A stretch of 29,618 nt of DNA from Bacteroidota bacterium (GTDB lineage Bacteria; Bacteroidota; Bacteroidia; Chitinophagales; Chitinophagaceae): the NCBI GenBank assembly GCA_947457085.1, contig CANGUS010000002.1, forward strand, positions 1 through 29,618, written 5' to 3'. Both the position numbers and the translations under genes were made by a program. Under the pieces are notes generated by a model, which had not been told where the DNA came from, did not search any database, and saw only the letters and a list, made by a program, of their open reading frames with translations. Below are positions 1 through 6,781 of the stretch, in pieces; within the stretch, counting starts at the first letter, position 1; every line of letters starts with the position of its first letter.

Positions 1-443
1 CCATCACCAAAATAGCAAACTGTAACCGCATCGGTTCCTTTATATTGTTCAGCAAATGCAATTCCTGCACCTAGCCCAATTTGTCCACCTACAATACCAT
101 GCCCGCCAAAAAATTTCTTCTCTTTTGAAAAGAAATGCATAGATCCTCCTTTTCCTTTCGTACATCCTGTTGCTTTGCCATACATTTCTGCCATGCATTC
201 ACGGGCAGAGATACCTTTTGCAATGGCCAAACCATGATCTCTGTATGCGGTAATCATGTTGTCGTCATCTCTAATTGCGGTCATTGTTCCTGCAGAAACG
301 GCTTCTTGACCAATGTACAAATGACAAAATCCTCTGATTTTTTGCATGCCATACAACTGGCCAGTTTTTTCTTCAAAACGTCGTTGAAGCAACATGGTTT
401 CGTACCAATATAAATAAGTTTCTTTTCCGAATGTTTTTGCCAT
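1..443 (-). CDS. pdhA: Pyruvate dehydrogenase E1 component, alpha subunit (5' part)
   Basis: The reverse strand reads from ATG at 443 to the window edge without a stop, giving 147 residues of a protein that is usually about 330. It begins MAKTFGKETYLYWYETMLLQRRF style and continues through the substrate-channel region (R-D-H-G), a GGSMHF segment, and ends exactly at the GDG that opens the thiamine-diphosphate motif (GDG...NN). This is the TPP-dependent E1 alpha subunit, which decarboxylates pyruvate and passes the acetyl group to E2 lipoyl domains in the cytoplasmic pyruvate dehydrogenase complex. The branched-chain 2-oxoacid E1 alpha is the close alternative, but the GGSMHF and GHGIVGGQ segments favour pyruvate. 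A TATCTTCG promoter-like element lies 15 nt before the ATG. The rest of the gene lies outside the window, so the beta subunit or E2 cannot be seen. Confidence 0.92.
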   Translation of the reverse strand, partial: MAKTFGKETYLYWYETMLLQRRFEEKTGQLYGMQKIRGFCHLYIGQEAVSAGTMTAIRDDDNMITAYRDHGLAIAKGISARECMAEMYGKATGCTKGKGGSMHFFSKEKKFFGGHGIVGGQIGLGAGIAFAEQYKGTDAVTVCYFGD

Positions 444-458
444 GATGAAAAATTTCAG

Positions 459-466
459 CGAAGATA
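459..466 (-). promoter_or_regulatory. Putative -7 promoter element of pdhA (TATCTTCG)
   Basis: On the minus strand TATCTTCG differs by one base from the Bacteroidota -7 consensus TAnnTTTG. It lies 15 nt before the pdhA ATG, so the predicted leader is very short. The same TTCG variant occurs before mscL and fbp. No good -33 TTTG was seen. Confidence 0.4.
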
Positions 467-497
467 AGTGTTGAATTTGAAAATTAGAAGACAAAAA

Positions 498-523
498 AAA
501 ATCTCACTAAAAAGTGAGATTTT
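498..523 (-). terminator. Intrinsic terminator after the DUF3078 gene
   Basis: A perfect 11-bp inverted repeat (AAAATCTCACT, loop of four, AGTGAGATTTT) is followed on the minus strand by a run of T. It begins 27 nt after the DUF3078 gene stop and sits before the pdhA start, so it separates the two minus-strand genes. Confidence 0.8.
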
Positions 524-550
524 AAAAGGATTTATTAATTGTTTGAGTTG

Positions 551-1492
551 TTAGAATTTATAAGCAAAACCTACACCCAACATCTCTAAAACTTGAATTT
601 TATATGGAGCTAATGGATTTTGACCTTCATAGTAACGGAAGTTCAAATCAAATTTTACGCCTATATATTTAGTGGCATTGAACATCAAAGAGTTTGTCCA
701 ATCTAAATCAATTTTATCCATTGGACGATTCAAATAATCCGTAAATGCAGCAAAACTTGTTTTATAGGTAAATGTTTTGTTGATTGTAGTGAAGTAATCA
801 ATTTTCAATAAGGAGCCCAATCCAATATTTACTTTTTCTCCTGCTTCAACTGCATTTAAGCTTGTGTTTAAAAATGCTTTGTCTAGCTTTGTATACATGT
901 TCATTGTTAATGGAGAAAAATATGCCGATAAATTAGATTTTGGTTGATATAAGCCCCCAACCCCTATACGAATAGCTCCTGGGGATAAAAAATTAGAAGT
1001 TTTTTTAAAGGCAGTTGGTTTACCTTCCGCATTTGCTTTAGTGATAGAGTCATAATTATAGCCTGGGGCAACTTGTGTATTTATGTCTAATGCAGCAGCA
1101 GCGTATAAACTCTTTTTTATTTTTCGAGCAAACATAGATGACAATACAAGACGATCATCATTTTTTTGAAATAAATCAAATGAAGCTTCATTTCTATTCA
1201 TTCCGTAAGCTAACAAAACATCATTTTTCCATAAATTTTTATCCCATTTTTTATACGCGAAGTAGTTAAATGAGCCATTGATTGCTACATTGTATTTTTG
1301 GGAAGCTCCTGTCCAAGAATCATTGCTTGTATGGTTCAAATTAATAGAAAGAACACCGCCTTTGGTCCATCCTTCTTTCATTTCTCCAGTTGTAGTCATT
1401 TTTTCTTTAGCTGCATCAGCAGCTTTTCTTGTGTCAATTTGAGCAAATGTGCTTGTTGAAATTAGTAATAATGCAATTAGTGATTTTTTCAT
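551..1492 (-). CDS. DUF3078 outer-membrane protein
   Basis: This 313-residue protein has a signal peptide (MKKSLIALLLISTSTFA, cleavage near residue 17). The body matches the DUF3078 pattern of Bacteroidota: KEGWTKGG, then LNHTSNDSWTGG-like and N-x-x-x-Y residues, then KKWDKNLWKNDV and a series of alternating strands. The protein ends in aromatic phenylalanine (GFAYKF), as outer-membrane beta-barrels recognised by the BAM machinery do. The strand-rich pattern and the terminal F suggest a barrel in the outer membrane. No function is established for the family. It lies downstream of mscL on the same strand, but a hairpin between them suggests separate transcription. Length is typical of the family. 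Confidence 0.82.
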   Translation of the reverse strand: MKKSLIALLLISTSTFAQIDTRKAADAAKEKMTTTGEMKEGWTKGGVLSINLNHTSNDSWTGASQKYNVAINGSFNYFAYKKWDKNLWKNDVLLAYGMNRNEASFDLFQKNDDRLVLSSMFARKIKKSLYAAAALDINTQVAPGYNYDSITKANAEGKPTAFKKTSNFLSPGAIRIGVGGLYQPKSNLSAYFSPLTMNMYTKLDKAFLNTSLNAVEAGEKVNIGLGSLLKIDYFTTINKTFTYKTSFAAFTDYLNRPMDKIDLDWTNSLMFNATKYIGVKFDLNFRYYEGQNPLAPYKIQVLEMLGVGFAYKF

Positions 1493-1518
1493 TTTATAAG
1501 TTGTTTATTGTGAATAGC

Positions 1519-1551
1519 AAAAATGCCACCAAAATAATTGGGGGCATTTTT
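1519..1551 (-). terminator. Intrinsic terminator after mscL
   Basis: Arms AAAAATGCC and GGCATTTTT pair perfectly over 9 bp, with two further G-C pairs after one mismatch. The hairpin starts 23 nt past the mscL stop on the minus strand and lies before the DUF3078 gene start. T-runs on both sides mean it could act in either direction. Confidence 0.65.
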
Positions 1552-1573
1552 TTAGAGAATGTTTAACAAATGT

Positions 1574-1987
1574 TTATTTCTTCAAGTTGTCTCTAATTTC
1601 AATTAACAAAGCATCTGTAGACGATAATCCTGAAGCAACTTCTGCTGGAGCTTCTTTTTTCATTTTATTGATAGTCTTTATCATCATGAAAACACCCAAT
1701 GCTGATAAAATAAAATTGATTGATATGGTAATAAAATTACCATATGCGAACACCGGCCCTATTTTTTTTGCGTCAATTAATGTAGTTCCTACGGGTGTTT
1801 CTTTAAATGCATAGTACATATTTGAAAAGTCTGGTTGGCCAATTAAGCCAGAGATGACTGGCATCACTAAATCATCGATTACAGAGGTGATCAATTTGCC
1901 AAAAGCACTACCAATGATGACTCCTACAGCAAGGTCTACAACATTTCCTTTTACTGCAAATTCTTTAAATTCGGATACAATTTTCAT
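1574..1987 (-). CDS. mscL: Large-conductance mechanosensitive channel MscL
   Basis: The 137-residue protein is a full-length MscL. The N-terminal amphipathic helix (EFKEFAVKGNVVDLAVGVIIG) runs into TM1 at about residues 16-46, with the glycine/alanine-rich pore lining and the IDDLVMP segment. TM2 spans about 77-105, followed by a basic KTINKMKKE stretch and a C-terminal helix. MscL forms a homopentameric inner-membrane pore that opens under membrane tension and releases solutes on osmotic downshock. The periplasmic loop (about 50-76) is short, as usual. It stands alone, with a TATATTCG promoter-like element upstream and a hairpin after it. Confidence 0.97.
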   Translation of the reverse strand: MKIVSEFKEFAVKGNVVDLAVGVIIGSAFGKLITSVIDDLVMPVISGLIGQPDFSNMYYAFKETPVGTTLIDAKKIGPVFAYGNFITISINFILSALGVFMMIKTINKMKKEAPAEVASGLSSTDALLIEIRDNLKK

Positions 1988-2011
1988 ATTTATAAGTTTT
2001 TATGTGAATTG

Positions 2012-2019
2012 CGAATATA
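2012..2019 (-). promoter_or_regulatory. Putative -7 promoter element of mscL (TATATTCG)
   Basis: TATATTCG on the minus strand is one base from TAnnTTTG and lies 24 nt before the mscL ATG. It is the TTCG variant also seen before pdhA and fbp. Confidence 0.4.
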
Positions 2020-2192
2020 GAGTTTTTTAGATTGTAGTAACTCTAATACTTTATTATGATGTGGGGATATATGCATCTTCTAGTATGCGTTTTTTCTAGA
2101 TTTTTTTTATTTCTATATTTCTCATTTAATCTATTTGTTTAAATCGTGATATTTCGAATTGAAACATATTATTTTTTCTATTTTTATTTTTC

Positions 2193-2200
2193 TATTTTTG
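2193..2200 (+). promoter_or_regulatory. Putative -7 promoter element (TATTTTTG)
   Basis: TATTTTTG matches TAnnTTTG exactly and sits 27 nt before the ATG at 2228. The surrounding 240-nt gap is extremely AT-rich, which raises the chance of an accidental match. No clear -33 element was seen. Confidence 0.45.
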
Positions 2201-2227
2201 TAAACAAGTATTTATAAATTTTATTAA

Positions 2228-2722
2228 ATGATGAGTCTAAAAAAAATATTCATTCTATTGGGATTAAGTTGTATGACTCAAATTTCATTATGTCAAAATG
2301 CAATTAATGTTACTAGCCATACTGCTACTATTAATGATATTGTGCATGATTACTCGATAGGTGAAATGGGAAAGATTGCTACTGAACGAAATGGCAATTT
2401 AATTATTACACAAGGCGTCATACAACCAATAAATTCTTCATTAAAAATAAAGGATGGAGACATTAAAACAGATTTAATCGACTTCGTAAAAGTTTACCCT
2501 AATCCTACAAAAAATTTATTGTCTATAGAATTAATAGAAACAGAAAATATAAGTATTCAACTGTTTGATGCATTGGGTAAATTAATTTTAGAAATGAAAA
2601 ACAGGACCCAAAAAACAACTTTAGATATGAATTCTTATTCAATAGGAAATTATTATTTAGTTGCATTTAATTCAAAAGATCAAACACAAAAGCTGTCATT
2701 TAAAATTCAAAAAATTAAATAA
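2228..2722 (+). CDS. Small secreted protein with T9SS type A sorting domain
   Basis: This is a 164-residue protein with a signal peptide (MMSLKKIFILLGLSCMTQISLC). The passenger is short (about residues 23-80) and contains a strand pattern, YSIGEMGKIATERNGNLIITQGVIQP, that I know only from small Bacteroidota secreted proteins. The last 75 or so residues form a type A C-terminal sorting domain: VYPNPTKNLLSIEL, then QLFDALGKLI and a final LSFKIQK strand. The domain directs export by the type IX system across the outer membrane, where it is cleaved and the cargo is fixed to surface lipopolysaccharide or released. What the passenger does is unknown. The second ATG (2231) is an equally good start. 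It stands alone between mscL and kynU. Confidence 0.85.
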   Translation: MMSLKKIFILLGLSCMTQISLCQNAINVTSHTATINDIVHDYSIGEMGKIATERNGNLIITQGVIQPINSSLKIKDGDIKTDLIDFVKVYPNPTKNLLSIELIETENISIQLFDALGKLILEMKNRTQKTTLDMNSYSIGNYYLVAFNSKDQTQKLSFKIQKIK

Positions 2723-2770
2723 CAAGCACTATTAATCTTAGAATGGACCAAATGAATGAATGATATGAAA

Positions 2771-4036
2771 TTATTTTTTTACTGATTTCATTATTTCATA
2801 CAAGGTGTAAACGTCTTCAAAGCTATTGTACATTGGAACTGGAGCTATTCTAATCACATTCGGCTCTCTCCAGTCTGCGATAACTCCCTTACTTTGCAAT
2901 TTTTCAAATACTTCACGTCCTTTGCTTTTAAATAATAGCGATAATTGACAACCTCTTTCTAATGGGTTGTTTGGCGTAATAATTTCAAATTTTAAATTAT
3001 TGAGGCTTAATAAAAGCATTTCAGCATAAGCGGATAGAGCTAAACTTTTTTCAGCTAATTTATCCATTCCTACTTCGTCAAAAATATCCAATGAAGCTCT
3101 GTGTGCTGCCATATTTAATACTTGGGCATTGCTCATTTGCCAACTTTCTGCTGTTTTAGTTGGTTTGAATCCTTTTTTCATTTTGAAGCGTGTTTTTTCA
3201 TCGTGTCCCCACCAACCGGCTAATCGAAATGTATCTTTACTCTTCACATGTTTTTCATTTACAAATACACCTCCAACTGCACCAGGTCCGCTGTTTAAAT
3301 ATTTGTATGAGCACCAGCATGCAAAATCGACTTTCCAATCATGTAAATGCAAAACTTTATTTCCTACCGCATGTGCTAAGTCGAAACCACATACCGCACC
3401 TGCTTCGTGTGTCAATTCAACAATTTTTTTCATGTCAAAAAACTGCCCTGTATAATAATTAACGCCACCAAAAATAACCACAGCTAAATTCTTTTTATGT
3501 TTTTTGATGCTTGCTTCAATATCTTCTATGCGAATCGTGTGTTCGCCTTTTCTTGGTGCAATTTCAATCACCGCATCCGCCGGATTAAAACCATGCAATT
3601 GAGCTTGTGTTTCCATGGCATACATATCACTTGGGAATGCGCCCGCCTCCATAATAATTTTATATCGTTGTTTTGTAGGACGATAAAAAGACAACATCAA
3701 TAAATGCAAGTTTACTGTCAACGAGTTCATGGCCACCACTTCCGTTTCTTTGGCACCTACCAGTTTTGCCAATGATTTGGTAAAAAAATGATGATAGGAA
3801 AACCATGGACGTTTTGCTTCAAAATGACCTTCTACACCATATTTTGCCCAATCGTTCAGTTCTTGTTCGTAAAATGATTTAACCGATTTAGGCTGCAAAC
3901 CCAAGGAATTTCCACACAAATAAATCGCATCTTTACCATGCAACTGAGGATGAAAAAATTGGGAACGATAGGATGATAATTTGTCAGCATCATCCATTTC
4001 TTTTGCATATTCTATCGAAAATTTATTGAGTGTCAT
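2771..4036 (-). CDS. kynU: Kynureninase
   Basis: The 421-residue protein matches kynureninase throughout: YLCGNSLGLQPK near residue 39, the H-F-E-A-K-R-PW segment near 71, MNSLTVNLHLLM near 103, FDLAHAVGN (D219, which contacts the PLP pyridine nitrogen) and SYKYLN with the PLP-binding K245, followed by GPGAVGG. It is a cytoplasmic fold-type I PLP enzyme that splits L-kynurenine (or 3-hydroxykynurenine) into anthranilate (or 3-hydroxyanthranilate) and alanine. It serves tryptophan breakdown and, in many Bacteroidota, de novo NAD synthesis. No other kynurenine-pathway gene is in the window. It is divergent from the FAD-dependent gene at 4217. Its -7 element ends 4 nt before the ATG. Confidence 0.96.
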   Translation of the reverse strand: MTLNKFSIEYAKEMDDADKLSSYRSQFFHPQLHGKDAIYLCGNSLGLQPKSVKSFYEQELNDWAKYGVEGHFEAKRPWFSYHHFFTKSLAKLVGAKETEVVAMNSLTVNLHLLMLSFYRPTKQRYKIIMEAGAFPSDMYAMETQAQLHGFNPADAVIEIAPRKGEHTIRIEDIEASIKKHKKNLAVVIFGGVNYYTGQFFDMKKIVELTHEAGAVCGFDLAHAVGNKVLHLHDWKVDFACWCSYKYLNSGPGAVGGVFVNEKHVKSKDTFRLAGWWGHDEKTRFKMKKGFKPTKTAESWQMSNAQVLNMAAHRASLDIFDEVGMDKLAEKSLALSAYAEMLLLSLNNLKFEIITPNNPLERGCQLSLLFKSKGREVFEKLQSKGVIADWREPNVIRIAPVPMYNSFEDVYTLYEIMKSVKK

Positions 4037-4040
4037 GTCG

Positions 4041-4048
4041 CAAATTTA
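4041..4048 (-). promoter_or_regulatory. Putative kynU promoter, -7 TAAATTTG
   Basis: TAAATTTG on the minus strand matches TAnnTTTG, and a TTTG lies 18 nt upstream (4067-4070), close to the usual -33 distance. Only four bases separate the element from the ATG, so the transcript should be leaderless or nearly so. The -33 TTTG falls inside the left arm of the inverted repeat at 4065-4193. Confidence 0.6.
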
Positions 4049-4064
4049 CTACAAAATTTGAGAT

Positions 4065-4193
4065 GTCAAATGTTGGATATCAGATGAAAGAATAATGTTC
4101 AATAAATGAAATAAAATACGTGGGGGATTTAATCATTCATTCTCTATTTTTCAAATATATAAAACTCCTAACATCAGATATCCAACATCTGAC
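4065..4193. repeat. 22-bp inverted repeat between kynU and the FAD gene
   Basis: Arms at 4065-4086 and 4172-4193 match at 20 of 22 positions when one is reversed. Each contains ATGTTGGATATC with GATATC at its centre. They are 85 bp apart and lie just upstream of the two divergent -7 elements. They could be paired operator sites for one regulator, or a dispersed intergenic repeat. The matching is seen directly; the role is inference. Confidence 0.7.
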
Positions 4194-4203
4194 TTCATTG
4201 ACC

Positions 4204-4211
4204 TACTTTTG
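4204..4211 (+). promoter_or_regulatory. Putative promoter of the FAD-dependent gene, -7 TACTTTTG
   Basis: TACTTTTG matches TAnnTTTG and is followed by CAGCA and the ATG at 4217. A start of transcription 4-8 nt after the element would coincide with the start codon. No convincing -33 TTTG is at the expected distance; the right arm of the inverted repeat occupies that area. Confidence 0.55.
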
Positions 4212-4216
4212 CAGCA

Positions 4217-5758
4217 ATGATTCAAGAAGTTACTATTTCAATTGCACCCAAAAATGTCAATTCGCCATTGACAATTATGAAACATATTCGAGAAGAATTG
4301 GCCCTTAAAAAAACACAACGAATACAATTTGAAATTTTAAAAAAATCAATTGATGCTAGAAGACAAACTGTGTTGTTTACACTGAAGCTTAGAGTTTACA
4401 TAGATGAACAATTAATCCCTAAACAACTCATTACATACATTGAAAATAATGTAAAAGACAAAGAAGAAGTGGTAATTGTTGGTGCAGGGCCAGCTGGATT
4501 ATTCTGTGCCTTGCAATGCATTGAACTTGGTTTAAAGCCCATAGTTTTTGAACGAGGCAAAAATGTTAGAGATAGACGAAGAGATTTAGCAAAATTGAAT
4601 AAAGAAGGTATCTTGAATGAAGAAAGTAATTATTGTTTCGGAGAAGGTGGTGCAGGGACCTACAGTGATGGCAAGCTTTACACACGCAGCAATAAACGAG
4701 GAGATATTCAACGAGTATTGGATTTATTTCATTTGTTTGGTGCCGATGAAAATATAACCTACGAAGCACATCCACACATAGGTACCAATAAATTGCCACT
4801 CATTATTCAAGCAATGAGAGAAAAAATCATTGCTTGTGGAGGCGAGGTTCATTTCAGTAAAAAATTAACTGATTTTAACATTGTGAATGATAAAATTGTA
4901 TCCATTACGTTAAATGAAAATGAACAAAAAGATATTAAAAATTTAGTTTTAGCTACGGGGCATTCAGCAAAAGATATTTATGAATTATTATTTCATAAAA
5001 AAGTAGAAATTGAAAGCAAACCTTTGGCTATTGGGGTAAGAGTAGAACATCCACAATATTTAATTGATAATATCCAATATCATTGTACTGTGAAAGATGA
5101 AAACTTGCCACCAGCAAGTTATAGCTTGGTGGAGCAGGTGAATGGGAGAGGTGTTTTTTCTTTTTGTATGTGTCCTGGAGGGATCATTGCTCCGGCTTCA
5201 ACACAAAAAAATACACTGGTAGTGAATGGGTGGAGTCCTTCCAAACGAAATAATCCATTTGCAAATAGTGGAATGGTAGTGAGTGTTAATCCCGATGATT
5301 TTAAAGACAAGTCGGTTTTAGGTGGATTGCGATTTCAAGAATCTATTGAGAGAAAAGCATTTGAAGTAGGTGGCGGAAATTATGTTGCCCCTGCTCAACG
5401 AATGACTGATTTTACTCAAAATAAATTATCGAGTTTTATGCCAGAGTGCTCATACATTCCTGGTGTAAATTCTTCATTATTGTCTGAGGTATTGCCCAAT
5501 AATATTTATGATAGTTTATCAAAGGCATTTGTAGAGTTTGGTAAAAAAATGAAGGGTTATTACACCGAGGAAGCCTTGGTAGTGGCTACAGAAAGCAGAA
5601 CCTCATCACCTGTTCGCATTCCTCGTGATAAAGATACATTGCAACATATTCGCATTCAAAATTTATATCCATGTGCCGAAGGTGCTGGATATGCAGGAGG
5701 GATTGTGAGTGCTGCGATGGATGGAATGAAAATTGCCGAAAAAATCGGAGGCAAATAA
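4217..5758 (+). CDS. FAD-dependent dehydrogenase, COG2509 type
   Basis: This 513-residue protein has an N-terminal region (about 1-80) with the KSIDAR signature at residues 43-48 that marks the COG2509 group. A Rossmann FAD-binding motif VIVGAGPAGLFCA follows at about 86-98, with the acidic residue E112 that binds the ribose. Next comes the conserved FGEGGAGTYSDGKLYTR stretch (about 141-157), then VLATGHSAKD, and a C-terminal CAEGAGYAGGIVSAAMDG motif that closes the FAD site. It should be a soluble flavoprotein oxidoreductase. The substrate of this group is unknown to me. The annotation rests on strong family motifs, not on a pathway. The HsdR_N gene begins 18 nt downstream but has its own promoter-like element. 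Confidence 0.88.
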   Translation: MIQEVTISIAPKNVNSPLTIMKHIREELALKKTQRIQFEILKKSIDARRQTVLFTLKLRVYIDEQLIPKQLITYIENNVKDKEEVVIVGAGPAGLFCALQCIELGLKPIVFERGKNVRDRRRDLAKLNKEGILNEESNYCFGEGGAGTYSDGKLYTRSNKRGDIQRVLDLFHLFGADENITYEAHPHIGTNKLPLIIQAMREKIIACGGEVHFSKKLTDFNIVNDKIVSITLNENEQKDIKNLVLATGHSAKDIYELLFHKKVEIESKPLAIGVRVEHPQYLIDNIQYHCTVKDENLPPASYSLVEQVNGRGVFSFCMCPGGIIAPASTQKNTLVVNGWSPSKRNNPFANSGMVVSVNPDDFKDKSVLGGLRFQESIERKAFEVGGGNYVAPAQRMTDFTQNKLSSFMPECSYIPGVNSSLLSEVLPNNIYDSLSKAFVEFGKKMKGYYTEEALVVATESRTSSPVRIPRDKDTLQHIRIQNLYPCAEGAGYAGGIVSAAMDGMKIAEKIGGK

Positions 5759-5764
5759 AATCTT

Positions 5765-5772
5765 TATCTTTG
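5765..5772 (+). promoter_or_regulatory. Putative promoter of the HsdR_N gene, -7 TATCTTTG
   Basis: TATCTTTG matches TAnnTTTG, starts 6 nt after the preceding stop codon and ends 4 nt before the ATG at 5777. This argues for a separate, leaderless transcript in addition to any read-through from the FAD gene. Confidence 0.5.
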
Positions 5773-5776
5773 TTTT

Positions 5777-6187
5777 ATGCAGCCCAATTTTAAATATAAA
5801 ATGATTGATGAACAGGAATGCATTTTTGATGTAGTTCGAAAAAAATATGTTGTTTTAACAAAAGAAGAATGGGTGAGGCAGCAATTGATTCATTATTTGA
5901 TCAATAAAAAAAATATACCCGTTTCATTACTATCTGTGGAAAAACAAATTTTAGTGGGTGGTAGAAAAAGGCGCTACGATTTAGTGGTATATAAAAACGA
6001 CCTTCCTTGGATGATAGTGGAATGTAAAGAAGAAGCAGAAACCTTGCATGATGCAGTGTTGCAACAGGTATTGTCTTATACAAGTGTTATGAAAGTAAAA
6101 TTTGTTTGCCTCTCTAATGGCAAGCAAGTTTTTTGCTATGATATACAAAATTCAAGCTGGTTTGAGGGATTTCCTGATTATGTATAG
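5777..6187 (+). CDS. Stand-alone HsdR N-terminal-like (PD-(D/E)XK) protein
   Basis: The 136-residue protein consists of one PD-(D/E)XK nuclease-fold domain of the type I restriction enzyme R N-terminal (HSDR_N_2) kind. The candidate active-site residues are all present: E31 in the first helix (KEEWVRQQ), D68 in RRYDLVVY, E82 and K84 in MIVECKEE, and glutamines 96-97 in the following helix (VLQQVLSY). No helicase, methylase or specificity domain follows, and no hsdM or hsdS gene is near. Proteins of this size are common in Bacteroidota chromosomes, so it is probably a housekeeping DNA- or RNA-processing factor and not part of a restriction system. The actual role is unknown. It shares orientation with the upstream FAD gene (18-nt gap). 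Confidence 0.82.
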   Translation: MQPNFKYKMIDEQECIFDVVRKKYVVLTKEEWVRQQLIHYLINKKNIPVSLLSVEKQILVGGRKRRYDLVVYKNDLPWMIVECKEEAETLHDAVLQQVLSYTSVMKVKFVCLSNGKQVFCYDIQNSSWFEGFPDYV

Positions 6188-6241
6188 ATTTTATTAACGC
6201 TTCTATAAGCACATGTTTTATATTTTTTATATTTTATCAAT

Positions 6242-6249
6242 TACTTTTG
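6242..6249 (+). promoter_or_regulatory. Putative promoter of the bacilliredoxin gene, -7 TACTTTTG
   Basis: TACTTTTG matches TAnnTTTG and lies 32 nt before the ATG at 6282, giving a leader of roughly 25 nt. The region upstream is T-rich but no defined -33 TTTG was found. Confidence 0.5.
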
Positions 6250-6281
6250 CAATCTTATAAAAATTCAATAAATTTAAAAAT

Positions 6282-6695
6282 ATGTATCCAGCAGAATTAG
6301 TATTGCCTATGAAGGCAGAATTGACAGAAAAGGGTTTTCAAGATTTATCAACACCTGAGTTAGTTGATAATGCGTTAAAAGCAGAGGGAACCACATTATT
6401 AGTATTAAACTCAGTTTGTGGTTGCAGTGCAGGCACCGCTCGTCCGGGAGTATTGGCTGCTGTTGCCCATGCTGCAAAAAAACCAACACAATGTGTAACT
6501 GCTTTTGCTGGTTTTGACCTTGATGCTGTAAAACAAGCGCGAAATTATTTATTGCCTTATCCACCATCATCTCCTTGTATTGCTTTATTGAAAGACGGGC
6601 AATTGGTTCACATGGTAGAAAGACATATGATAGAAGGACGATCAGCTGAAATGATAGCTGCTAATTTAATGCAAGCTTTCGAACAGCATTGCTAA
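6282..6695 (+). CDS. Bacilliredoxin (BrxA/BrxB, YphP/YqiW family)
   Basis: This 137-residue protein has a thioredoxin-like fold with the family motif CGC at residues 46-48 (LVLNSVCGCSAGTARPG). Family proteins of Bacillus remove bacillithiol from S-bacillithiolated proteins using the first cysteine. Bacteroidota that carry the family may use bacillithiol or another thiol, which this window cannot show because no bacillithiol synthesis gene is present. The segment HMVERHMIEGRS near the C-terminus is also typical of the family. The length is usual. It is followed by lgt in the same orientation, but a 9-bp inverted repeat and a new promoter-like element lie between them. Confidence 0.93.
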   Translation: MYPAELVLPMKAELTEKGFQDLSTPELVDNALKAEGTTLLVLNSVCGCSAGTARPGVLAAVAHAAKKPTQCVTAFAGFDLDAVKQARNYLLPYPPSSPCIALLKDGQLVHMVERHMIEGRSAEMIAANLMQAFEQHC

Positions 6696-6720
6696 TATTA
6701 ATGTGTTTTATCATCCGTTT

Positions 6721-6747
6721 TTCAGTTTATTACATTTGTAAACTGAA
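6721..6747 (+). promoter_or_regulatory. Promoter-like TACATTTG inside a 9-bp inverted repeat, upstream of lgt
   Basis: TTCAGTTTA (6721-6729) and TAAACTGAA (6739-6747) are perfect inverted repeats. The nine bases between them contain TACATTTG (6731-6738), an exact TAnnTTTG match 43 nt before the lgt ATG. It could be a terminator for the bacilliredoxin gene (the following sequence is T-rich), an operator over the lgt promoter, or both. Confidence 0.5.
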
Positions 6748-6781
6748 CACTTTATTTTTACTATAATCTAAAATTTAAAAA

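Noticed and set aside
4120..4308. A 62-codon plus-strand reading frame across the kynU/COG2509 intergenic region
   Set aside because: It overlaps the inverted repeat, the promoter and the start of the FAD gene in another frame, and its translation resembles no protein.
5777..6187. A type I restriction system
   Set aside because: Only an HsdR N-terminal-like domain is present; no hsdM, hsdS or helicase part is found on either side, and no mobile-element marks.
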